From Actinomycetota bacterium (GTDB lineage Bacteria > Actinomycetota > Actinomycetes > Nanopelagicales > Nanopelagicaceae): 37,202 nucleotides of DNA. The notes beneath the pieces are model-generated. The model did no database searches, had not been told where the DNA came from, and saw nothing but the letters and a program-made list of their open reading frames with translations. Location: positions 1-37,202 of the forward strand of contig WLHC01000008.1 in assembly GCA_009702925.1 (NCBI GenBank), written 5' to 3'. The position numbers were made by a program, and so were the translations under genes. Shown here piece by piece: positions 1 to 7,828 of the stretch (position 1 is the first letter of the stretch; the number at the start of each line of letters is the position of its first letter).

Positions 1-343
1 AAGACATGACTGTTTGGCCGGCAATTGAGGCAACAGTAAATATCGCAACACCCACGAGTGGCACAGTCTGAGTTTGTATCGCAACAAAAGATCCACCTAG
101 GGCGCCAGCAAAAAGCTTCCACCTAGCGATCTTTTTTTGTTTCACTGCCTCGCGTAAATTTCTTAGCCCTGTCTTTAATTTAGGGTTAAACAAAGTTATG
201 AGCGAGATAATCAGTAATCCTGAACCAAATGAGACTAACGCAGCCTGTAAGCCATTATTTAATTGATGCGACAACTCTCCATTTATACGTGCCTGGATTG
301 AGATCATGGCACCCGATATTGCGGCCAGAAGATCTAGACGCAT
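1..343 (-). CDS. DMT-family transporter, YdcZ (DUF606) type, partial
   Basis: The gene starts with ATG at 343 and runs off the left edge, leaving about 114 visible residues. The protein begins MRLDLLAAISGAMISIQARI and continues with alternating hydrophobic helices (roughly residues 3-17, 33-52, 78-95 and 98-112). The N-terminal pattern GAMISIQARINGELS resembles the YdcZ/DUF606 branch of the drug/metabolite transporter superfamily, which are small inner-membrane proteins of mostly unknown substrate. Its start overlaps the stop of the upstream UPF0114 gene by one base (TAATG), so the two are probably translationally coupled in one minus-strand operon. The C-terminal half is not in the window, so completeness cannot be judged. 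Confidence 0.8.
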   Translation of the reverse strand, partial: MRLDLLAAISGAMISIQARINGELSHQLNNGLQAALVSFGSGLLIISLITLFNPKLKTGLRNLREAVKQKKIARWKLFAGALGGSFVAIQTQTVPLVGVAIFTVASIAGQTVMS

Positions 344-873
344 TATTTACGGGCGCCATCAAACTTTCGTTTATCAGCGATCCAATCCATGAGCGCGAAT
401 AAAACTCCAGAGACAACAAATGTTAAGTGAATTATCACTCTCCAAATTGTGCCTTCGCCAACTTCGGCCTGCCCAGAGAGCTCAATGAAATCCTTGAGAA
501 GTTCAATAACTGAGATAGCAACAAGTGAACCAATTAATTTAATTTTTAGACCACTGAAATCAATTGTCCCCATCCAATATGGACGATCTTCTGAATCAGT
601 TGCAACATCAATTCGAGATACGAAGTTTTCATACCCTGCAAATATGACCATTAATATCAAATTTGCGAGCAACGTTAAATCAAGGAGTGCAAGAAGATCA
701 AGGGTGAACTCTTGTGCGTTCACTTCACCGATATGAATAGCTAAATGATAGAACTCAATTACAAAGCGATAAGCAAGTAGTACTAGCGCTCCAACCAGAC
801 CTAGATATAGGGGTGCAAGTAAGTAGCGAGAACGAAAAAGAGTGGATTCAATTCCATGAGTGATTTTGTTCAT
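343..873 (-). CDS. UPF0114 (YqhA-like) family membrane protein
   Basis: This 176-residue integral membrane protein has hydrophobic segments near residues 17-37, 58-80, 109-127 and 143-163. The N-terminal ESTLFRSRYLLAPLYLGLV, the central YENFVSRI and the following WMGTIDFSGLKIKL are hallmarks of the UPF0114/YqhA family, whose function is unknown. The length fits the family. The ATG at 873 is preceded by TAAAAT (880-885) with a six-base spacer and no Shine-Dalgarno sequence, so the mRNA is probably leaderless. The downstream transporter gene overlaps its stop codon by one base. The family call is firm; the biochemical role is not known. Confidence 0.88.
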   Translation of the reverse strand: MNKITHGIESTLFRSRYLLAPLYLGLVGALVLLAYRFVIEFYHLAIHIGEVNAQEFTLDLLALLDLTLLANLILMVIFAGYENFVSRIDVATDSEDRPYWMGTIDFSGLKIKLIGSLVAISVIELLKDFIELSGQAEVGEGTIWRVIIHLTFVVSGVLFALMDWIADKRKFDGARK

Positions 874-879
874 AAGAAA

Positions 880-885
880 ATTTTA
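880..885 (-). promoter_or_regulatory. -10 element for leaderless UPF0114 mRNA
   Basis: TAAAAT on the minus strand is followed by exactly six bases (TTTCTT) and then the ATG at 873. A start site seven bases past the hexamer would fall on the A of ATG. This is inferred from geometry and is one of nine similar cases in the window. Confidence 0.6.
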
Positions 886-887
886 AC

Positions 888-2657
888 TCAGTTCTCCAAG
901 GAAAGCGTGGTGTGAAGCCACTCCTCCTCAAGTTTTGATTTTTCTGCCCTTAAATCCCTCAATCCTGATTCTATGGTGATCAATTTTTCTGGATCAAATG
1001 CTGCTGCATCTTGCTGAGCTTCTAAATCCTTAATTTGTGACGCACATTTTTCTAGCTGTCTATCTAGCCGAACCAGATCCTTCTTCAACTGTCGCTGCTC
1101 TGCAGCATTAGAACTCTTCTTCTCTTTTTGCAGTAGAGGAATAGAATCTAAAGCTTTAGCTCGTAGTTCTAAGTATTCATCGACTCCACGAGGCAGATCA
1201 CGAACTTTTTTATCTCCTAATAATCCGACAAATCGATCGCATACACGTTCTAGGAAATACCTATCGTGTGAGATAACAATTAGAACTCCTCCATAACTAT
1301 CGAGGAGATCTTCTAGTTCGGTTAGTGTTTCAATATCAAAATCATTTGTTGGTTCATCAAGTAGTAATACATTGGGACTATCCATCAATAACCGAGTCAG
1401 CTGTAAGCGACGTTTTTCGCCACCAGAAAGATCCCCAACTGGTGTCCACTGAGACTCACGGTCAAAACCCAATCGTTCACATAGTTGAGAAGCAGAAAGT
1501 TCTCGTCCGCCACCTAATTCAACTCTGTTGGCGATTTTTTCAACTGCCTCTAGGACTCTCCATGTGGGATCTAACTCATCTAAATGTTGGGTCAAAAACG
1601 CAGCTTTCACTGTTACACCAGTAACTAGCTTTCCTGCTGAAGGAACGATCTCTCCTGTAAGTGTGCGCATTAAAGTCGTCTTGCCGGCTCCATTTACTCC
1701 AACAATTCCTATGCGATCACCTGGCCCTACATTCCAATAGAGATCATCGATTAATTCTTTTTCACCAAGCTTTACCTGCAAATGATGAGCTTCATAAACA
1801 GTATTTCCTAGACGGTTTAGAGCAAACTTGAGTAGTTCGCCTTGGTCTCTAGGATTTGGTTCATCAGCGATTAACACATTTGCTGCATCAACACGAAACT
1901 TTGGTTTTGTAGTTCGTGCTGGTGCGCCCCTGCGCAACCATGCAAGTTCTTTTCTAATGAGGTTATTTCTTCTAGCATCCATCGCAGATGCCTGTCGTAT
2001 ACGTTCTGCTTTTGCCAATACGAATGCACTGTAGCCACCGTCATACTCTTCAACTTTACCTTCAACAACTTCCCACGTTCGATCTGTCACTGCATCTAAA
2101 AACCAACGATCGTGCGTCACAACCACAACAGCTAAGGCCTTCTTTTTATTTAAATACTGTGCTAGCCAAGCTACTCCTTCAACATCAAGATGGTTTGTTG
2201 GTTCATCAAGCAGAATTAAATCAAGTTCATTGATTAACAACTTTGCAAGGCCTACACGGCGTCGTTCACCACCTGAAAGTTGTCCAAATTTTCGATCAAA
2301 TATGTGATCGTCAAAACTACCAAACAATCCCGTAAAAACTTCGCGAATGTTTGGATCGCTAGCCCATTCATGTTTTTTTGAATCGCCAAGTACAACTTCT
2401 CCAACAGTACTTTCTGGGTTTGCTAAATCAACTTGCGATAGAAGTCCAATTTTCGCGGAGTTAGATTTTGTTACTCGCCCTGAATCTGGCGCTTCAAAAT
2501 CAGCCATTATTTTCATAAGAGTGCTTTTACCAGAGCCATTTCGGCCAACTATTCCAATTCGATCACCTTCGGAGACGCCGAGTGAGACAGATATTAAAAG
2601 CTCTTTAATATCAAAAGCTTTTGAGACCTCTTCTAAGTTAACAACATTGCGCGCCAT
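888..2657 (-). CDS. ABC-F family ATP-binding protein (Uup-like)
   Basis: This 589-residue soluble protein has two ABC ATPase domains and no membrane segments. The first domain has Walker A GRNGSGKS at 38-45, signature LSGGERRR, and Walker B LILLDEPTNHLD. The second has GVNGAGKT, LSGGEKRR and LLLDEPTNDFD. The linker carries a basic RRGAPARTTKPKFR stretch, and residues from about 515 to the end form a charged, heptad-like coiled coil typical of Uup-type members. ABC-F proteins bind the ribosomal E site and relieve stalled or misfolded translation complexes. Some confer antibiotic protection, but nothing here points to that. A GGAG lies at the stop of the upstream PGPGW gene, 13 bases before the ATG, which is a long spacing. 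The two genes are separated by 17 bases. Confidence 0.93.
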   Translation of the reverse strand: MARNVVNLEEVSKAFDIKELLISVSLGVSEGDRIGIVGRNGSGKSTLMKIMADFEAPDSGRVTKSNSAKIGLLSQVDLANPESTVGEVVLGDSKKHEWASDPNIREVFTGLFGSFDDHIFDRKFGQLSGGERRRVGLAKLLINELDLILLDEPTNHLDVEGVAWLAQYLNKKKALAVVVVTHDRWFLDAVTDRTWEVVEGKVEEYDGGYSAFVLAKAERIRQASAMDARRNNLIRKELAWLRRGAPARTTKPKFRVDAANVLIADEPNPRDQGELLKFALNRLGNTVYEAHHLQVKLGEKELIDDLYWNVGPGDRIGIVGVNGAGKTTLMRTLTGEIVPSAGKLVTGVTVKAAFLTQHLDELDPTWRVLEAVEKIANRVELGGGRELSASQLCERLGFDRESQWTPVGDLSGGEKRRLQLTRLLMDSPNVLLLDEPTNDFDIETLTELEDLLDSYGGVLIVISHDRYFLERVCDRFVGLLGDKKVRDLPRGVDEYLELRAKALDSIPLLQKEKKSSNAAEQRQLKKDLVRLDRQLEKCASQIKDLEAQQDAAAFDPEKLITIESGLRDLRAEKSKLEEEWLHTTLSLEN

Positions 2658-2674
2658 GGAGAAAGAGAATCTCC

Positions 2675-3001
2675 TTAGTTAGCGTGAATGATGAAAATTG
2701 CAATAATCGAAATTACTGCACCGCCTGAGAGAATAAAGTATTTAACCCAAGGCTTCATGCCTGTGCGCGCAGCGGCGCGATTAGCAATATCTTTTGTATA
2801 CAACATAACGCGTCCAGCCCAAGCAAACTCTGTCGCTAATATTCCAAGCCCTGCTAAAAGAACTAAGATTCCTGGACCTGGACCGATCAGTGCAACTGCT
2901 CCTGCAACTGTAATTGCGCCACCAATAAGCCCAATAACAACGCGCCAGACTATTCGCCCTGCTGGTGTTCGCTTGATGTAATACACAATTGGTAGCTTCA
3001 T
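2675..3001 (-). CDS. PGPGW-domain membrane protein (TIGR02611 family)
   Basis: This 108-residue membrane protein starts with a basic segment (YYIKRTPAGRIVWR). Two hydrophobic helices around residues 18-38 and 41-58 are joined by the IGPGPG turn that defines the PGPGW family. A third helix lies near residues 86-106. The function of this actinobacterial family is unknown. On the minus strand, TAGAAT (3011-3016) lies nine bases before the ATG, so a very short leader is possible. The gene is followed closely by the ABC-F gene in the same direction, suggesting co-transcription. Confidence 0.82.
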   Translation of the reverse strand: MKLPIVYYIKRTPAGRIVWRVVIGLIGGAITVAGAVALIGPGPGILVLLAGLGILATEFAWAGRVMLYTKDIANRAAARTGMKPWVKYFILSGGAVISIIAIFIIHAN

Positions 3002-3035
3002 GGTGTTTCTATTCTACTGTTTTTTACTGGTGTTA

Positions 3036-4487
<1,452 letters not shown>

Positions 4488-4515
4488 TCAGATTGTTGGT
4501 TGTTGGCTCATTTTG

Positions 4516-4577
4516 GGTCAACCGGGTTCTGTTGCGCTTGCCTGTGTTTGCTTGCGCTCAACCTAAGTCAGTTGACC
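4516..4577. promoter_or_regulatory. Inverted repeat upstream of guaB1
   Basis: GGTCAAC (4516-4522) and GTTGACC (4571-4577) form a perfect 7-base inverted repeat with 48 bases between the arms. Inside lie two copies of TTGCGCT. The segment sits in the 119-base gap between the carboxypeptidase stop and the guaB1 start. It could be a split operator or a cruciform-like element. No known motif is recognised. Confidence 0.3.
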
Positions 4578-4591
4578 AGAGTCTAGCCCTG

Positions 4592-5260
4592 TTACTTGAC
4601 TGGTGCAGGTTGTAATTGGCTCGTCAAGGTTGCATCGGCAAGCAGTGGGGGGCACGTGCCACCTGGTGCAATCACAGGTTCAAAGTGCCACCATTCGTTT
4701 TCATAGACCCGACACAAACCAAATTTGGCCCCATTGATCTCCAACCAGCCAGCCCCAATCGGTTCATCTGGGTAGTTAACATCAATTGCTAAGCCCCATG
4801 GGTGATGAGATACGTATGGTGGTGCAACCCATTTCGCAGCTTCTGCCTCTGAGCCATACTTTTTTACTGCCGTTGCAAAAAGATACTTCTGTCTTTCTAA
4901 AGTGCGAAAGCCAGATGCAATATAGATTCTTTGTCCATCTTTTTCTGCGGCAGCTCTAGCTGCTGCGAATCGAACCATTAACTGTGAATTAATTTTTGTT
5001 GGGTAATTGAGTCCATGTTTAATCTCTGTAGCACCAAGAGAGAGTTCTGTCGCAACACAATCCTTTACTGTATTTGTTACACGAACTTCAAAGGTAATTT
5101 TGTTCATACAACTCAAAGGAATAGGGAATTCATCCTCGGAATTATTCGGCAGAGAAACACCCGCACCCTTTAATAAGTAGGTTTTTTGTGAATCCTGAGA
5201 AACGCCAATTAAAAGTGAAAAAAGCAGGAAAAAACCAATCAAAACACCGCCTTTACGCAT
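4592..5260 (-). CDS. Secreted M15-family D-Ala-D-Ala carboxypeptidase (VanY-like)
   Basis: This 222-residue protein has an N-terminal signal peptide or anchor (MRKGGVLIGFFLLFSLLIGV), so it is probably exported. The VanY/M15B fold is recognised from IASGFRTLERQKYLF, the zinc-ligand segment SHHPWGLAIDVNYP (SxHxxGxAxD) and the closing EWWHFEP with its catalytic and metal-binding EWWH. These zinc enzymes trim the terminal D-Ala from peptidoglycan stem peptides. Residues before about 75 show no recognised domain. The ATG at 5260 has TAGACT (5267-5272) exactly six bases upstream and no Shine-Dalgarno, so leaderless translation is likely. There is no vancomycin-resistance context, which suggests ordinary wall remodelling. 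Confidence 0.85.
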   Translation of the reverse strand: MRKGGVLIGFFLLFSLLIGVSQDSQKTYLLKGAGVSLPNNSEDEFPIPLSCMNKITFEVRVTNTVKDCVATELSLGATEIKHGLNYPTKINSQLMVRFAAARAAAEKDGQRIYIASGFRTLERQKYLFATAVKKYGSEAEAAKWVAPPYVSHHPWGLAIDVNYPDEPIGAGWLEINGAKFGLCRVYENEWWHFEPVIAPGGTCPPLLADATLTSQLQPAPVK

Positions 5261-5266
5261 GGTTTA

Positions 5267-5272
5267 AGTCTA
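5267..5272 (-). promoter_or_regulatory. -10 element for leaderless M15 peptidase mRNA
   Basis: TAGACT on the minus strand is followed by six bases (TAAACC) and the ATG at 5260. It has the same geometry as the other leaderless starts in the window. No -35 element is obvious. Confidence 0.6.
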
Positions 5273-5303
5273 GGGGTTGCATTTTAAAATTGGCATGAGA
5301 TGA

Positions 5304-5332
5304 TTGGGGTCAATTACCAAAGACGGTAGTTA
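5304..5332 (+). promoter_or_regulatory. Candidate promoter of the class III aminotransferase
   Basis: TTGGGG (5304-5309), a 17-base spacer and TAGTTA (5327-5332) give sigma-70-like geometry. The predicted start near 5339 implies a leader of about 74 bases. The same TTGGGG with a 17-base spacer appears before tRNA-Arg, which supports the call. Both hexamers deviate from consensus. Confidence 0.45.
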
Positions 5333-5354
5333 ACTGAACTAAAAAACGAACCGG

Positions 5355-5395
5355 GAGAGTACTTCTCAAACGAGTTTCAAAAGCTGAAACCTTTG
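5355..5395 (+). promoter_or_regulatory. Structured 5' leader: two adjacent hairpins
   Basis: The first hairpin pairs GAGA (5355-5358) with TCTC (5364-5367) over a five-base loop. The second pairs GTTTC (5374-5378) with GAAAC (5386-5390) over a seven-base loop, and can be extended by CAAA (5367-5370) with TTTG (5392-5395). They lie between the candidate promoter and the ATG at 5413, and no Shine-Dalgarno is visible before that start. A cis-regulatory RNA is possible. The GGGAGAG resembles part of glycine aptamers, but the rest of that core is absent. Confidence 0.35.
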
Positions 5396-5412
5396 CCGTA
5401 CAAGTTTTACAA

Positions 5413-6810
5413 ATGCTGACACAGACTAATAATCACAGCCAAACTTTTAGATTCATGCCTACAACTTCAGTTCCAGTAGACCCGAAACGAGTCGAAGAGA
5501 TACTCAAGCAAGAATGGCAACTATTCACGAAAGACACAGGTAAGAGTCAGACCGAGAGTGCGCGTTCTCATAAATCGCTGCCACTTGGAGTGACATCAAG
5601 TTTTCAACACTGGGATCCGTATCCGATTTCAATTGTGAGCGCACAGGGCGCCTATATGACAGATGTCGATGGTCGTAAGCTCTTGGATCTCTCGATGGGC
5701 TTTGGGGCAATGCTTGCAGGCCACCTCAATCCAGTTGTGGTCGAGGAGATCCAGAAATCTTTATCTGAAGGAATGCTTTTTGTGACCCCTTCACCGACTT
5801 CAACTGAGGCTGCAGAGATGATCTGTACTCGCTTTGGAATTGATCAGGTTCGCTTCACAAATAGCGGAACAGAATCAACTATGTATGCCGTCCGTGTTGC
5901 GCGAGCAGCAACTGAGAAAATGGGAATTCTTAAAGTAGAGGGTGGCTACCACGGTAGCTATGATCCATTTGTAGTCTCTGCAAAGCCTCCAATTAATCAT
6001 GCAGGAGACGCTGAAGAACCAACACCATACATTGAGTCGAATTTAGTTCCTGGTGATATCTATGTTGTTCCATTTAATAACATTCCTGCACTAGAGCGCA
6101 TGTTTGAAAAAAATGCTAACAACATTGCTTGCTTTATTGTTGAACCGGTTCTAGAAAATATTGCGATCGTCCTGCCTGATGCAGGCTATCTGGAGCGCGT
6201 GCGAGAGCTTTGCGATCAATACAAAGTTGTACTAATTTTTGATGAAGTTAAGACAGGGCTTACTGCAGGAGCACATGGTGCTTCAACTCGTTTAGGAGTT
6301 AAGCCAGATCTGATTACTCTTGCTAAATCCATTGGTGGCGGAGTGACAGTTGCCGCTTTTGGTGGAAAAAAGCAGTTCATGGATTTTGTCACTAATGGCA
6401 AAATGGCTCACTTTGGTACGTTTAACGGTAACCCTCTTGCAATGGCAGGTGTTCGCGCAGTTGACCGCATTTGTTCAGATGGCGCACTTGAAGCTGCTGA
6501 AGCATTAAATCAACAAGCACTCGATCGCATTGGTGCAATTATTGAAGAGTATCAACTGCCGGCTCACACTGTAGGTTTTGGCGTAAAGGGATGCGTTACT
6601 TGGTCAACAACGCCAGTTCGCAACTATCGTGATTACAAAGCAACAGACTTTTCCATTGCAGAAGCACATTGGTTATTTGCAATTAACCGCGGAATCATTA
6701 CGCCACCGGGACTTGATGAGCAGTGGTTAATTTCTTTGGCACATGGCCAAGAGGAGATTGACCTGTTGGTTGAAGACTTCCGTGAGTTCGCAAAGGCTCT
6801 ACGCGCCTAA
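5413..6810 (+). CDS. Class III aminotransferase, glutamate-1-semialdehyde-aminomutase-like
   Basis: This 465-residue PLP enzyme of fold type I carries DVDGRKLLDLSMGFGAMLAGH, the phosphate-binding SGTESTMYAVRVARAAT, YHGSYDPF, IFDEVKTG (cofactor Asp) and the Schiff-base lysine in LITLAKSIGGG, at about residue 305. The overall pattern is closest to glutamate-1-semialdehyde 2,1-aminomutases and related omega-aminotransferases. No haem-biosynthesis genes lie nearby, so the substrate is left open. The start is uncertain: ATG 5413 is used, but ATG 5455 (MPTTSVPVD) would also preserve the domain, and neither has a clear ribosome-binding site. The last 12 codons and about 16 downstream bases are duplicated at 9228-9284. 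Confidence 0.85.
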   Translation: MLTQTNNHSQTFRFMPTTSVPVDPKRVEEILKQEWQLFTKDTGKSQTESARSHKSLPLGVTSSFQHWDPYPISIVSAQGAYMTDVDGRKLLDLSMGFGAMLAGHLNPVVVEEIQKSLSEGMLFVTPSPTSTEAAEMICTRFGIDQVRFTNSGTESTMYAVRVARAATEKMGILKVEGGYHGSYDPFVVSAKPPINHAGDAEEPTPYIESNLVPGDIYVVPFNNIPALERMFEKNANNIACFIVEPVLENIAIVLPDAGYLERVRELCDQYKVVLIFDEVKTGLTAGAHGASTRLGVKPDLITLAKSIGGGVTVAAFGGKKQFMDFVTNGKMAHFGTFNGNPLAMAGVRAVDRICSDGALEAAEALNQQALDRIGAIIEEYQLPAHTVGFGVKGCVTWSTTPVRNYRDYKATDFSIAEAHWLFAINRGIITPPGLDEQWLISLAHGQEEIDLLVEDFREFAKALRA

Positions 6811-6826
6811 TATAAAGAAGAAAAGC
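6770..6826 (+). repeat. 57-bp direct repeat, copy 1 (aminotransferase 3' end)
   Basis: Positions 6770-6826 match 9228-9284 at an offset of 2458 bases with only three differences that I can see, at 6805, 6813 and 6826. The copy covers the last codons of the aminotransferase (EDFREFAKALRA), its stop and the following purine-rich stretch. The two copies bracket the two secreted-protein genes. Confidence 0.9.
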
Positions 6827-7006
6827 TCTGCCTCCATGGGACTGGCGTGCCCTCGCGCACTTAGTAAAAAGCTTTATCAGTGGTCCTATAATTAACAATC
6901 GGCGCTATTTCTGAGCCTGCGGGGTTGTGTACTCCCTATAAACATGTATTTCCCAAACAAACAGCGATATTCTCTACTAAACGCGGCATCCACAAAGGAA
7001 AATGAA

Positions 7007-7828
7007 TTGAGAGTTATCAAAGCATCTGCGGTTGTGCTCTTAGCAAGCATTTTCTTATCCTTACTCTCACCGCATTCAAGTTCTGCCGCCTATTCTGCTG
7101 AAGATCTAGTTCGTGAGATTCCAGAATTTGAAGAAACATTAGCTATTTTGATTTCAAAATTACCGATAGAAGAGAAACGGTTAATTGAAATTAAGATTTC
7201 GGCTAGAAATCAATGGGGTAGTGATGACCCAGCAGAGATTTATCAACTTTTGTCAAATGATGCCACCCCAGGAGTCCCAAAGGGTTACATTAACTATAGA
7301 GATAATCTGGTAAAGGTAAATAGTTCTATTCTTTGGCTTAAGAACCAGATAGCTATTTACCAAATAGAAATTCCAAAAATGAAAGCAGAGTTAGAAAGGT
7401 TGAAAGCAGCAGAGGCAACGGCAACGCCCACACCTTCGGCAACGCCCACACCTTCGGCAACGCCCACACCTTCGGCAACGCCCACACCTTCGGCAACGCC
7501 CACACCTTCGGCGCAATTTCAAATTAATTATGTAGAGTCTCATCAGAATTTAAAGACTGAAATTTCAATATTGATAAAGAAATATCCAAGTCAAAAGAAG
7601 ATTCTGACTGTTTATCTAAAAAAGCTAGAAGTTATTAATCCTTTAGATCTAAACAACTCTACTTACATTGAAAAGAATTTACAAGATATTCGATCAAAAA
7701 TTGAAGTTACCGAAACAATTGTTAATCAGAATGCTAGGACGATAACTTGTGTAAAGGCCAAGAAAATCCTCAAAGTAAGAGATTTGAATCCCAAATGCCC
7801 TACGGGTTATAAGAAGGTTGAGAAGTGA
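7007..7828 (+). CDS. Secreted Pro/Thr-linker protein with C-terminal Cys/Lys motif
   Basis: I do not recognise a family. The chosen start is TTG at 7007, because AAAGGA lies eight bases upstream and it places a clean signal peptide at the N-terminus (RVIKASAVVLLASIFLSLLS, cleavage near SSAAYS). The open frame extends back to an ATG at 6944. The mature part has a charged helical region (about residues 30-135), a linker of five perfect ATPTPS repeats, a second charged helical region, and a C-terminal motif beginning ITC and ending NPKCPTGYKK. The downstream solute-binding protein ends with a related motif. The genes overlap by four bases (GTGA), implying coupling. The pair lies between 57-bp direct repeats and is probably an insertion. 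The protein is probably exported; no enzymatic motif is seen. Confidence 0.75.
   Translation: MRVIKASAVVLLASIFLSLLSPHSSSAAYSAEDLVREIPEFEETLAILISKLPIEEKRLIEIKISARNQWGSDDPAEIYQLLSNDATPGVPKGYINYRDNLVKVNSSILWLKNQIAIYQIEIPKMKAELERLKAAEATATPTPSATPTPSATPTPSATPTPSATPTPSAQFQINYVESHQNLKTEISILIKKYPSQKKILTVYLKKLEVINPLDLNNSTYIEKNLQDIRSKIEVTETIVNQNARTITCVKAKKILKVRDLNPKCPTGYKKVEK
7421..7510 (+). repeat. Five perfect 18-bp tandem repeats (ATPTPS codons)
   Basis: The unit GCAACGCCCACACCTTCG occurs five times in a row without a mismatch. It encodes an Ala-Thr-Pro-Thr-Pro-Ser linker and keeps the reading frame whatever the copy number. The perfect identity suggests recent expansion by slippage. Confidence 0.97.
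7742..7816 (+). other. C-terminal Cys/Lys motif, copy A
   Basis: These 25 codons start ITC-x-K-x-K and end NPKCP-x-GYKK, with a valine conserved between. Fifteen of 25 residues match the motif at 9139-9213. There are two cysteines and an excess of lysine, close to the C-terminus of a secreted protein. Confidence 0.8.

Noticed and set aside
5339-5412. Glycine riboswitch before the aminotransferase
   Set aside because: Only GGGAGAG fits. The conserved CCGAAGG-type core and the closing CTCTCAGG are absent, and the gene is not part of the glycine cleavage system.
6827-6943. Possible RNA gene or tRNA fragment between repeat copy 1 and the secreted-protein gene
   Set aside because: Small GTGC/GCAC and GCC/GGC pairings exist but no cloverleaf, conserved motif or terminator could be made out.
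7421-7510. Short regular repeats resembling a CRISPR array
   Set aside because: The units are contiguous 18-mers without spacers and encode an in-frame ATPTPS linker.
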